Positions 10,798-21,772 of a stretch of DNA of 64,000 nucleotides are shown piece by piece. Made by a program: the position numbers and the translations under genes. The notes below the pieces were generated by a model. It worked only from the letters and a program-made list of their open reading frames with translations. It did no database searches and was not told the origin of the DNA. The DNA lies in the NCBI GenBank assembly GCA_013399695.1, contig VXAU01002068.1:230686-294685 (forward strand), in the 5' to 3' direction. Each line of letters starts with the position of its first letter. Positions within the stretch are counted from its first letter, which is position 1. The stretch comes from Formicarius rufipectus. Its lineage: Eukaryota > Chordata > Aves > Passeriformes > Formicariidae.

Positions 10798-12035
10798 GAG
10801 GTTGGCAGGAGGGGGAGGGCAGGAGCACAACCCCCTGCCTGGCACTGCCACGGCCCCCCCAGCACAGCCACTCCAGATGTTCCAGCTGCTCTGCGGGCAC
10901 CCAAAGGGGAGCAAAGAGCCGAGGGGTCTTTTAGGGAGGGAGGAGAAAACTCTTTACCCTGGGCAGGAACGATCAGGTTTCCTTCCCTTTCTAGAAGTGA
11001 AATCATGTACCTTGTGACNGAAACCAGACTTCTGTCTACCTCATCCAGCAAAGGGGAAGTTCATACCAGGTTACATCTGTCAGTGCTCAACAACCAGGAA
11101 TTCTTAAGATCCCTCTGCCCCTGCATTTTAGGGAAGACGACCTGGCTGAACGCCCCAAGGAGAAAACAGGAGCCTGAGGAAAACCAGGGCCATATTTTAG
11201 AGAGGATTTTCTTTGGCTAACGTCGAGGTTTTCCATAGAAAATTAAATTCCCACCCAAAACAGGGCTTACTCTCCAGCTAAATCCTTTCTGATTTATGGA
11301 TTGGGATGATGGTTGGGATTATTTTTTTTCTTCTAATATTGGAGGCAGCAGCAGCAGCAGCAAATGGGAGTTTGGAAAGGAAGGTCACAATTTTCTTTTT
11401 CACCCTGTTTTTGGGAGATTTGAAGAATGTTTGGTTTTTCTTGGCAATAGTAAGAGTTTGGAAGGGCTTGTGTTCATCTGGAAGATTTCAGACCAATTTG
11501 AAAGTCGACCTTCAAGGGATTGAAGGGGTTAAAAACTATATTTAGACACAGGAATTTCTATCAAGAGACAGGGACCTGCAAAGTGGCTGACCACGTTACA
11601 AAGAAAAAGATGTCATGACAGAGGATTTCAAATCCATTGTCTGTCAGGATTTTCCTGAAGAAAACGATCCAGATTCTTTCTGTTGTGAAACTGGTGATTC
11701 TTCAGGAGCCCCTCAGAGGACGAGATAAAGGAGGATGGGTGGGTTTGGAAACAAGGAGGTCCCGGCTGAAAATCAACCCCTTCTTCCAGCTTAGGGGGAA
11801 TTCCCTTGGTGAGCACAGGCCAGTGACTCCAGCCCTGGAGACCCCCGGGGTTTGGGGCCCCCTGTCCCAAATCCCACCCCAGAACACCCTCCCTGCTCGG
11901 GCACTGCCACGACTCGTCACTGCCCCGAAATTTGGCCCCGCTGCAGATAAGGGCCAACTGTTCCAAGAGCAGGAGGAAGGGGGAAGGTTTCCCCTCCAGG
12001 ACTAAATATCCAGGACTTCTCTGTCCTCCAGCACT

Positions 12036-12092
12036 GCCCTGGGGGCACACCCTTGCCCTGGGGGCACACCCTTGCCCTGGGGGCACACCCTT
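12036..12092 (+). repeat. 19-bp tandem repeat, three units
   Basis: GCCCTGGGGGCACACCCTT begins at 12036, 12055 and 12074. Confidence 0.9.
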
Positions 12093-13477
12093 CCCGGACT
12101 TTGCTGCCCTTTGGAAGGAGGTCCTGCTTCCAACACACCGAGGGAAAGGGAGAGACTCCCTTGCCACTGTTTGGCTGGAACATTCTTAATCCTGGACTAC
12201 AACAGACCCACAAGAGGAGCTGCAGCTCAGGGAATGAGCCTGGAATGTCCCTCCAGTGGCTGGAGATGTTCACCAACTCCTGCTGCACCTTCCAGATTTC
12301 CCACTTTCCCGAAGAACAGTGGTAGCCGGTGCTTTCTGAAAACCTTTGCTCCCCGAATCCACACGTTCCCACTGAGCAACAGGTTAATCCCAAAAGTTTG
12401 TGTTTATTTACCCCCTTTTTTTTTTTCCCCTGGGAGGGCAAAAAGGAAAACCAGGACAATTTGCTCACCCTTTTCTCATTTTGGGAATAAAAGGAGTGAC
12501 AGAGAGAGGGAAAGAGAGGAATGAAAGCAAAGGGTGAACAGGGCAGTAAGGGGATCCCAGCCTGTTTCAGAATTAAAAGGCTGATTTTTCAAGGCTTTCC
12601 ACGAATCTCCATTTAATGAAGGGCCAGCTCCATCTGAAGCCCATGGAATAATTACTCTGAGGAGTCACAGAATTAGTTTCACCTCTAGGAAGTGAGGGAG
12701 GGATGAGCCAGGGCCAAGTTTGAATAAGTGGCTGTAAATTGAGAGCCCCTGGCCCCTTTCCAAGCTGGCCAGACAAGGCAGCTCCGGGCTGGAATCACAG
12801 ACCTCGTGTATCCACACTCCAACAGAGCCCGGATCCGGCTGGATCCATCCCGGGCTCCCTAACAAAGCCTTGGGACTGCTCCTTACAAAGCCCCTCTTTG
12901 TAGGGGAACGGGTGTAAATGCACCTCTGAGGGGTTTCACACTGAGCAGTGACACACAAATCGAAGTGCTCCACCCTCCTGGGAGTTCCCTTTCCGTGGGA
13001 TTCCACACAAAAGGAGGGAAGCTCCAGGTTTGCCTGCCCTGGAATCAGGAGGCACTTGGCTGCAAAGGAGGAGCACGAAAGCCACCTCAGTCCCTTCCCC
13101 TGCCCCACCTGGAATTTTCTTTCCTGTAGTCCTGCCAGGATGGCCCCGGATGCTGTGGATGGGCCAGCAGGAGTGGCCACTTGGCTCCCAAACATTCCCG
13201 AGCTCGGATTTGGCCCCAGTAAAATGTTCCCACTCCAGCACAGGGTGCAGACCACCTGGACACAGCAGGGGGATGGATGGGCAGTCGGGGGGTCCCACCT
13301 CCAGCTGCTCCTCCCAGGCCACTTCCAGCCCCACGTCTGCTTGGGGTGGGATTTGCAGATCCAGCAGGAGTCAGTGCATTTCTCTCTGCCCCCCAACCTG
13401 CTCAAAGGGAAGGGAGGATCACGGAGTGAAGGGATTTTTTTCTGGGATGGGGCTCATAGTCCTTGGGAGAAAGTGGT
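12093..13477. other. Unique DNA
   Basis: A T-run near 12416-12426 lies next to an A/G-rich patch (12480-12540). No gene or repeat family was recognised. Confidence 0.5.
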
Positions 13478-13608
13478 TTCCAGCCCTGGAAGTGTCCAAG
13501 GCCAGGCTGGAGCAACCTGGGTTCATGGAAGGTGTCCCTGCCCATGGCAGGGGGTGGAACAAGATGAGCTTTAGGGTCCCTTCCAGTCCAAACCATTCCA
13601 TGATTCTA
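13478..13608 (+). mobile_element. CR1 LINE 3' fragment
   Basis: 'ccctggaagtgtccaaggcc' through 'tgcccatggcagggggtgg' to the tail AACCATTCCATGATTCTA. It is 5'-truncated. Confidence 0.9.
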
Positions 13609-15000
13609 CATCTGGAGAAAGTGGTTTCCCAAAGGAACCTCCAGTGCCCACCAGCACAGGGGGGCTCATGATCCATCCCGAGGACTTTCTGCTCCAGTCT
13701 CCAAACTATCACCCCTTCCCAAAGTGACCAGGACAGGTTTTCCAAGGAAAATACACAAATGTCAACAGGTGGGAGTGAAAGTTCTCAAAAACTAAAGACA
13801 CCTCGTTGATAAGCCCCTCCCCCAATCCCCCAAAAATTGAGATTTAAAGACCAGACCCACCCATTCACATCTCATGGCGAGGGACAGACCCTGAGTTTTA
13901 AGAATTCCCAAAAGGAAAAGCCCAGAATGGCTCAGAAATGTAATTTCATCCCCCCCCAAAAGAGCATAGCCCAGAGACAAATACCAAACCCCAAGTCATC
14001 CAGGGGCCAAAGGAAGAGCAGATGGGTGAAGACCAAGAGAGCATTGAGGGTTTCTAAGGTGCCCAACCTGCCTGGACAGCACAGCTCCTTCCCACCCCAC
14101 GTTCCTGGGCTGCTGTCAGAGGGATGCCACTGTCCCTGGGGGCTGTCCCGAGGACACCCGTGCTGCCACAGAGGGACCACGAGAGCAGCTCTGTGGCTGT
14201 CTGCTCTGCCCATGGCACAGGCTCCCTCAGCAAGGACCAGCAGCCAGAGGGAATTCCTCAGCCCAGCTTCCCAGTTTTCCCAGACCAGTCCTGTCTCGGG
14301 GCCGGCCCCTGGCACGGTGTGACACGACAAGGTGGATCCTCCCAGGAGTGATTCACCCCCCGGGTCAAACCTGAGGCTCGGGTCCCCCAAAATCATTTGC
14401 ACACTCAGGGAACAGTTTCCACCAAAAACCTGGAAACGTGGCAGGGAAGCAGCACTTTGTTTAGACCTTTAAACTCCTTTTGGTTTATTTTCCACTGCAG
14501 AAAGGGCTCTGCCTGAGAGCAGAGCTGGAGCTCGGACTGCTCCACCCGAGCAGACCCAGCTCGAAGGGAGATGCTCCCGTTTCACACCCAACACCGACAG
14601 CCTCCACACCCCTTGGGCCAAGCCAAAGCAAGCAGAGGTTTGCAGAGCTCTCGGAGGAACTGCTGGAACCACCCCCCTGGCTCAGGACTCCCAGGGAAAG
14701 GCTGGATCCAGAGCCAGCAGACCCAGCTCAGGAGGACGGGGGAGAGAGAATGTCTGGCCTGAGGAAGTGCCCGAGGGGGGCAGCTCAGGAGCCGTGCTGG
14801 GGATCCCGGGATCACCAGGAAAACCATGGAGTCTGGGGAATGGGGAAGGCACCCCAAGAGCAGAGCTCTGGGAAGAAGATAACCCTAGAAATAAAAATCC
14901 ACTGTGGCAGAGAGACCAGCTGAGCCGACTCTGGAGGAACTGGAGCAATTGGAATCAGCTCCTGATGCCTCCAAGCTCCTTGATGACCACTGGAATATTT
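13609..15000. other. Unique DNA
   Basis: No gene was recognised. Several long overlapping open frames on both strands reflect GC content, with no initiation or splice context that favours one. Confidence 0.5.
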
Positions 15001-15162
15001 TTCCCAATATCCCATCTCTCCCTGCCCTCTGGAACTGGGAAGCCATTCCCTGTGTCCTGTCTCTCCACCCCTTGTCCCAAGTGCCTCTCCAGCTCTCCTG
15101 GAGCCCCTTTAGGCACTGGAAGGTGCCAGGAGGTCTCCCTGGAGTCTCCTCTTCTCCAGGTT
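15001..15162 (-). mobile_element. CR1 LINE internal fragment
   Basis: Reverse-strand CR1 upstream part: 'ttcccaatatcccatctctc', 'ctctccagctctcctggagc', 'ctcctcttctccagg'. The 3' tail is missing. Confidence 0.85.
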
Positions 15163-17197
15163 AAATAAGACACACACTGACACACTAAGATCCCATCCCA
15201 AACCAATTCCAGTTATCTCCAGCTCAGGAACCTCCAAAGTCAGAGGCGCCATCCCTATATTTTCCAGCTCTTGATGGAGTTTGGTTGTTCCTGCCTCCAC
15301 TGCTCCATGTTTAAGGGGAGTGGAGAGAGAACCCAGTTACCAGAACCCCAGAGAGAAGCCAAGAATCACATCCCCAGGGGATGCTGTTCCTCCACCTTTG
15401 CACCAGTGGGACCTTGTGGAAGGCAACCCGACCCCACTGTGGCCCTTGAGGAATGTTGGCCATGGCCACGGAGGCTCCCTGGCCACCTGCAGACACCTCC
15501 CAGCTCACACAAACCCCCAGTCATTTTCTGCCCAGCCCTGGAGGGCAGGAGCACACCCTCGGGCCATAAATCAGGTCCTGGTGGTGCTTGTCCCTGTGCC
15601 ATGAAGAATTCTCGGAGCATCCTGCAGCTCCAAGGCAGGAAATTCACAGCTGAGAGCTGTTCCAGGCCTGGAGCTCAGGCTGGAGCAGGGATTTATGCCA
15701 CTGGAATTCGGCACAAACAGCTCACTCCCAGCAAGAGGTGGGAAGGAAGGGAAGGTCTGAGGTGGGAAGGAGGGCAAGGTGTCCTTGGGTGGGAGCTCCT
15801 CGTGTGTGCAGGGCTCTCCAGAATGGCAGAGATGGTGTCCAGTGACCACAGCAGTTCTTGGGTGCCTTGCAAGCATTTGAGGTGGAAGAAGGCGCTTTTG
15901 GGGTGGAAGAAGGCGCTTTATCCAAGTTCAGAGATGCCACAGCACCAGATTGCTGTGCCACGTATTAAAGAGATTGGTTTTGAAGAATTAACAAAGCCCT
16001 GGAGGAACAGGCTTGGGGTTGGTCTTGTGTGTGCAGCACAAGGCAGGTGCCAACTGGGCAAACTGGAGCCACCTGAACACACAACACCCTCTGCCTGGAC
16101 TGGGAGTCTGGAGGGGCCTCTGGCCACATCCAGCCTGGTCAGAGGAGTGACCTCTCCACGGATGCAGGCAAAGCCACTTGGAATGATAACCATTCCCAAT
16201 CTGCACCTTTGACTGGAGCAGTGTGAGGGGTGACCCCAACCAGCTCTCCCCTGCACCCCCAGGGTGTCACCTGTCCCCGTCAGGGTCCCCAGAGCTGCCC
16301 ATGGAGCAGAACATGCAGTACCCAGCTGAAGTCACCTCTGCCTTGGGGTTTACCTTAAACACCCCTGGCTGGGAAAAGCAGCAGCGAGAGCAGGCTGGAG
16401 GGAATTCCTGCTCTGAGCCACCCCCGGGGCACCCACTGCTGCTGGGGCCACTCCCCAGGGCTTCCTGGACCTGGAAGGGAAAACCTGGGAGTGAGAGGCA
16501 GAGCTTGTGGGCGGTGGGGAAGGATGAAGTTGGTGGCAAGGGGGCAGTTTGCCCAGTGTCACCCAAAGCCCCTGAATCCCGCAGGGACAATGAGTCAGGC
16601 ACTTGGCAGCTCGACCCAGCAGGTTCCACCCCGAGGTCCTGCCCCCTTTCCCCACCTCGGAGAGGAACCAGCTCCAGACCCCTCAGCCTGGCTCCTCCTG
16701 TGCTCGGCAGGAAGCTGCTCAGGTGACGCAACACTTGAACTTCCACCTCTTTGGTGCCTTTCCAGAGCTCTTCTCCTTGAATGTTGAACACTAACCCAGG
16801 AAACACCCCGAGGGTGTCCCCAGAGCACAGACCCAGCTCTGCTTTCACCCTCATGACCTCCAGCTCGTGGGGACACGGAGGAGGCCACGAGTCCTGCCTT
16901 GACTACCCAAACCACCTCGGGCTTGTGCAACTTGTTTACGATGCCAAATTTTGGCACGAGGAGCCCGGGGTTGGGATTCCAGTCCAGCCCCAGCTGCCTC
17001 CCAACAGGTCCCATCAAGTCCCAACACAACCATGCCCCAGTCAGGCTTGGCCACACCAGCCCCACGTCGGCCTGGGGGTGGTGGGGGGGACATTCCCAGC
17101 CCTGCCCACGCCTGGCACATCCCACCGGATGGGTTTCCCAACTGACCCAGGGAGAAAGGCTTTGGTGGTGGGCAGGGAAGGAGTGTTGTCATGGACA
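15163..17197. other. Unique DNA, about 2 kb
   Basis: A short duplication ('ggtggaagaaggcgcttt') lies at about 15880-15920. Long open frames, up to 313 codons from 15271, show no recognisable domain, and equally long frames exist on the opposite strand. Confidence 0.5.
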
Positions 17198-17560
17198 TGG
17201 AATCACAGGCATCCTGGAGTTGGAAGCAACCCAAGCCCAACTCCTGGACACCCCAACAATCCCACCCTGTCCCTGAGAGCGATGTCCAAACGCTCCATGA
17301 GCTCTGGCAGCTTTTGGGGCTGGGAAGTTCACATGGCCATTCCCCTCCCACCAGCCCAGGGGGCTCCAAGCCCCATCCAACCTGCCTTTGGACACTCCGA
17401 GGGATCCAGGGGCAGCCACAGCTTCTCTGCCCACCCTGTGCCAGGGCCTGCCCACCCTCCCAGCCAGGAATCCCTTCCCAATATCCCATCTAACCCTGTC
17501 CATTTAAAGCAATTCCCTCTTGTTCTCTCACAGTCTGTCCAAGTGAAAAATCCCTCTCCG
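17198..17560 (-). mobile_element. Two joined CR1 fragments of different subfamilies
   Basis: 17198-17325 matches the subfamily with 'caccccaacaatcccaccct' and 'catgagctctggcagc'. At about 17337 it switches to the common subfamily ('ccaccagcccagggggctcc', 'gcagccacagcttctctg') in the same orientation. The junction suggests one copy inserted into or recombined with another. Confidence 0.85.
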
Positions 17561-19165
17561 TCATTTTCATAAGCTCCCCTAGATAATGGAATACTGGAAT
17601 AGCTGTTCCCTGGTCCAATTCCCCCTATCCCCAGGAAAGGATGGATGTGATATGATCACTGGTGTGGCCTCTACTCCTCCTGTTCCCATCACAGAGGAGT
17701 GGGATTTGCCTTCCAACACCATGAATTTTTCCACAAACAGCCCCTTGATTGGAGAGTCCATTCAAAACCGCTGGGACTGCTGCAATTTTGGGGACAAAAA
17801 CACCATAATTAGACTGTCTAATTTCTTGGGATATGGGGAAAACTCCTTTCCCCCCACAAACACAGGACTCCTTGAGTTTTTGAGCCATGGCACAGGAGTG
17901 GAAGCTGCCACCTGCCAGTGGTTACCTGACCATGAGGCAGCTGGGGTGGAAAAGCTGCACTCAAGGAATCTAAAATAAAACCCAAAAATTTTGTTTCAGA
18001 TGAAACCAAAGTATTCTGAACCACAAGACTCCACTTGGAGGTGTTTTAAGTTTTCCCTCCTATTTTCTGGCTGAGTCAAACTAAGGAATTTCGGGGCCTT
18101 GTCCACCAGTTGCTGAGTAGCAACTCCCACATATTTTGGGTCCAGACACAGAAATAACTTTGGAGGTAAAAAAAACAATCTGTGAACTCCCAAGAAATCC
18201 CTAAATAATGGAGAAGAGCAGATTCCAATTGTGAAGGTCAGGGAAGTTTTTAGCCATCCAGTTTCAAAGTGTAAGAGTTCAGGGCACGGGATGCTGCCAA
18301 AATCCTCGGGTCACGCCGATGCCACTCATTGCTCAGGAAAATAATGGCAAAAACAATGCTCAGGAAAAGACTTTTCCAGCAGCTTGGGCGGATTTGGCAC
18401 CTGGACAGCCAGGAGACAGAGAGGAGGGAGAGGAAGTGGCCAGAATGCTTGGAATGAAGCTCAGCACCAGCTGAGGATTAGGAAGCTGCTGGGCAGCATC
18501 CCCGGAGCACACCCGCACTGCCAGGGGATAACAGTGAGGTTACCCCACAGGCATCTGCACAACGACAAAAGCAGCCCTTTGTGGGGCACTTCAAACGCAG
18601 CCCTGGAGTGGGTGACGTGCCATGGGCACCATTCCCTGCTCCTGAAAAGGAGCTATGCCAGGAATGTCAAGTGACGGGGAAGGTTTCACAGAAACCTCTC
18701 AAAGATCTCCCTGCCCTCCAAAGAGAAAAGGAAAAAGAAAAAAACAGAAAGAAGACCTTTTTTCCAACCATGAAGTCATTTAACTTTCTTGTTCATCAGC
18801 AGAGAAGGGGCAAAGGAATGTGAAGCATTTACCAGCAGGGCAGGAATCATTCAAAACCCGAGCTGAGGCCTTTAATTACAGAAGCAAACACAATTAACAC
18901 GGCCTCCAAAGGTTCACCTGAGCTGCTTTCAAAGGTGTCCCCTTCTGCCCAGCCAGGGTCTCATCTAGAGCTGAAATTGGGCAGCTGGATGGGGGGAAAC
19001 AGCTGAGGAGAACTTGCAAAGTGCAGTTCCTCAGCTGGGCTGGAGAAGACAAATGTGGTGAAGACCCCGAGGTCGGTACTGCAATGACCAAACGCCTTTG
19101 GTGGTGCAGCCACCAAAGCCCCGACCCCTGGGACAGCTCTGAGGAGCAGGAGATGAAAGGAAAGG
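17561..19165. other. Unique DNA
   Basis: Moderately AT-rich between 17700 and 18260, with an A/G-rich patch near 18720-18755. No gene or known repeat was recognised. Confidence 0.5.
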
Positions 19166-19168
19166 GGT

Positions 19169-19260
19169 GAGCAAAGGGAAAAAGGGGGCGAGCAAAAGGG
19201 GGAAAAAGGGGGCGAGCAAAAGGGGGAAAAACGGGGCGAGCAAAAGGGGGAAGGGCAGCG
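19169..19260 (+). repeat. 24-bp minisatellite (copy A)
   Basis: Units of the type GAGCAAAAGGGGGAAAAAGG start at 19169, 19190, 19214 and 19238; spacing is 21 and then 24 bp. In one plus-strand frame each full unit would read as an eight-residue Lys/Arg-rich repeat. The same array recurs at 20481-20568. Confidence 0.9.
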
Positions 19261-20479
19261 TTTTCCCCAAGATCAGGATGAGGAAGGAGAGAAGCAGCAC
19301 AGAAGTCACCGAAGTGGTGAGTTGGCTGAAGAGCAGCCCGACTTTGGGGTTGTTGACACCTGGGTTTGAAGGGGCCTGTTGAAATGNNNNNNNNNNNNNN
19401 NNNNNNNNNNNNNNNNNNNNNNNNNNNNNNNNNNNNNNNNNNNNNNNNNNNNNNNNNNNNNNNNNNNNCACAGCCAGGAGAGGATGGACTCGTGGGCAGT
19501 GCTGGCAATCCACGTTCTCAGGACAGTCTGGGGAGTCCTGAAAGGGGAAAGAAAAGCTTAGGACGGGATGCGAAGGGTCTTTTCAGTGGATTCACAGCAT
19601 CATCACTGCAACCTCCGCAGAGGAAACACCGGCCACGACCCCACACCTCCTTCAGGCAGAGCGAGGCTGGGATAGGAGAGGGCAGATTCCAGGTGGGAAT
19701 ACACTGGTTAGTCTGGACAATCCCAGGGGAGAGGAGAGGGAGAGGAGAGACTCCAGCTCCAGACTGGGAGCAGCCCGTGCCTGGGGCGTTCCCTCTCCAC
19801 AGGAGGGTCCAGCCGGTGTGTGTCCTCTGCTGGCAGGACACCAGCAACCCCTGCCCCAGGTCCTGCTCGAGGACACAGAGCACTTCCATTGTCTAGGAGA
19901 GCACCGAGGAGCAGCCCAGTGCTTTGCAAGTCCATGCCCAAGTTGTGGAGACAATGTCCCTGGTGTAAAACTACTCATCCTCTGCACCAGCTCTCCAAGA
20001 CTCTCACTCCTTCCTAGGACAGGAAGAGCAGCCTAGTAAAGCCTCACAGCTCTAAGTGTCCAGGACAGCGCCCAGCAGCAGCCCAGTGCTTTGCAAGTCT
20101 TTGCCCAAGTTTTGGAGGCAACGTCCCTCGTGCAGAGCTCTGCACCAGCCCTCCAGTTCATGCTCAGAGCAACCAGTGCCTGGAAGCAGGAGGGGACACC
20201 AATCTCTACAGGGAGGGAAACCAAGCACAGGAGGGACAGATTTGTTCAAAAGTCACCCCGGGAGCCCATGGCAGGGCACAACTGCCCTGGAATCCCAACC
20301 CTGTCCTGTCCAGGAGAGCCAAACCCACGGGGCAACAGAGCAGTTCCACAGGCACTCCAGGTCATGCTCTGGATCCCATTTCAGCTCTGCACTGACTTGG
20401 GATCGTTTTTGGGGTTTTTGGTTTTTAAGGCAGTTTTTCCATTACATCTGTGTGTTGGTCTGATATGCATAAGGTCAAC
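19169..20479 (+). repeat. Direct duplication copy A, with an 82-N gap
   Basis: It matches 20481-21772 essentially base for base outside the gaps. The N run at 19387-19468 replaces what copy B shows as about 179 bp (20697-20875). Copy A contains sequence at about 19760-19883 that copy B lacks beside its own N at 21175. A single N at 20480 joins the copies. This pattern points to unmerged overlapping contigs or haplotypes, not a real tandem duplication. Confidence 0.9.
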
Positions 20480-20480
20480 N

Positions 20481-21772
20481 AAAGGGGGAAAAAGGGGGCG
20501 AGCAAAAGGGGGAAAAAGGGGGCGAGCAAAAGGGGGAAAAAGGGGGCGAGCAAAAGGGGGAAGGGCAGCGTTTTCCCCAAGATCAGGATGAGGAAGGAGA
20601 GAAGCAGCACAGAAGTCACCGAAGTGGTGAGTTGGCTGAAGAGCAGCCCGACTTTGGGGTTGTTGACACCTGGGTTTGAAGGGGCCTGTTGAAATGACCT
20701 CCCTCAGCTGGGCCAGCTCTGAAGCTTTGATTTAATCAATTAAAACACTCAGGGTCAAACCTTGACCTCAAACCCCCTCCCTGTTTTCTGCAGAAGAAAG
20801 TGGGAGTCCTTCACCTGGGAGGGAGAGCAAGACCTTCCCCTGGGGGCACATCCCAGCAGTTCCCACTGCCCACACAGCCAGGAGAGGATGGACTCGTGGG
20901 CAGTGCTGGCAATCCACGTTCTCAGGACAGTCTGGGGAGTCCTGAAAGGGGAAAGAAAAGCTTAGGACGGGATGCGAAGGGTCTTTTCAGTGGATTCACA
21001 GCATCATCACTGCAACCTCCGCAGAGGAAACACCGGCCACGACCCCACACCTCCTTCAGGCAGAGCGAGGCTGGGATAGGAGAGGGCAGATTCCAGGTGG
21101 GAATACACTGGTTAGTCTGGACAATCCCAGGGGAGGGGAGAGGGAGAGGAGAGGGAGAGGAGAGGGAGAGGAGANTTCCATTGTCTAGGAGAGCACCGAG
21201 GAGCAGCCCAGTGCTTTGCAAGTCCATGCCCAAGTTGTGGAGACAATGTCCCTGGTGTAAAACTACTCATCCTCTGCACCAGCTCTCCAAGACTCTCACT
21301 CCTTCCTAGGACAGGAAGAGCAGCCTAGTAAAGCCTCACAGCTCTAAGTGTCCAGGACAGCGCCCAGCAGCAGCCCAGTGCTTTGCAAGTCTTTGCCCAA
21401 GTTTTGGAGGCAACGTCCCTCGTGCAGAGCTCTGCACCAGCCCTCCAGTTCATGCTCAGAGCAACCAGTGCCTGGAAGCAGGAGGGGACACCAATCTCTA
21501 CAGGGAGGGAAACCAAGCACAGGAGGGACAGATTTGTTCAAAAGTCACCCCGGGAGCCCATGGCAGGGCACAACTGCCCTGGAATCCCAACCCTGTCCTG
21601 TCCAGGAGAGCCAAACCCACGGGGCAACAGAGCAGTTCCACAGGCACTCCAGGTCATGCTCTGGATCCCATTTCAGCTCTGCACTGACTTGGGATCGTTT
21701 TTGGGGTTTTTGGTTTTTAAGGCAGTTTTTCCATTACATCTGTGTGTTGGTCTGATATGCATAAGGTCAACA
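20481..21772 (+). repeat. Direct duplication copy B, with a single N at 21175
   Basis: This is the second copy of the 19.2-20.5 kb segment. Offsets to copy A are 1310, 1407 and 1292 bp in successive parts, and all the changes fall at N positions. After 21772 the sequence runs on into unique DNA. A GAGAGG-rich patch sits immediately left of the N at 21175, a likely cause of the assembly break. Confidence 0.9.
20815..20941 (-). other. Candidate exon, 127 nt, splice-flanked
   Basis: On the minus strand a strong pyrimidine tract and CAG (20955-20942) precede an open stretch starting DSPDCPENVDCQHC. It ends at a consensus donor (CAG|GTGAAG) at 20814. It encodes 42 codons plus one base and has four cysteines near its start. 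No family is recognised. The plus strand is also open here, so this is a weak candidate. The copy-A equivalent is interrupted by the N gap. Confidence 0.2.

Larger units (their letters stand above)
10501..12035. other. Unique DNA with a G-quadruplex motif, one N and an AT-rich patch
   Basis: The 10681-10800 part has TAAT-type sites followed by a G-run cluster. A single N lies at 11019. Six GCA triplets lie at 11345-11362. The 11180-11420 part is AT-rich. No gene was recognised. Confidence 0.5.

Noticed and set aside
15271..16212. 313-codon plus-strand open frame
   Set aside because: No domain, low-complexity composition, and comparable frames on the opposite strand; no splice or promoter support.
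19366..19896. 176-codon plus-strand open frame running through the N gap
   Set aside because: It depends on 82 unknown bases, and the equivalent in copy B changes length at its own N.
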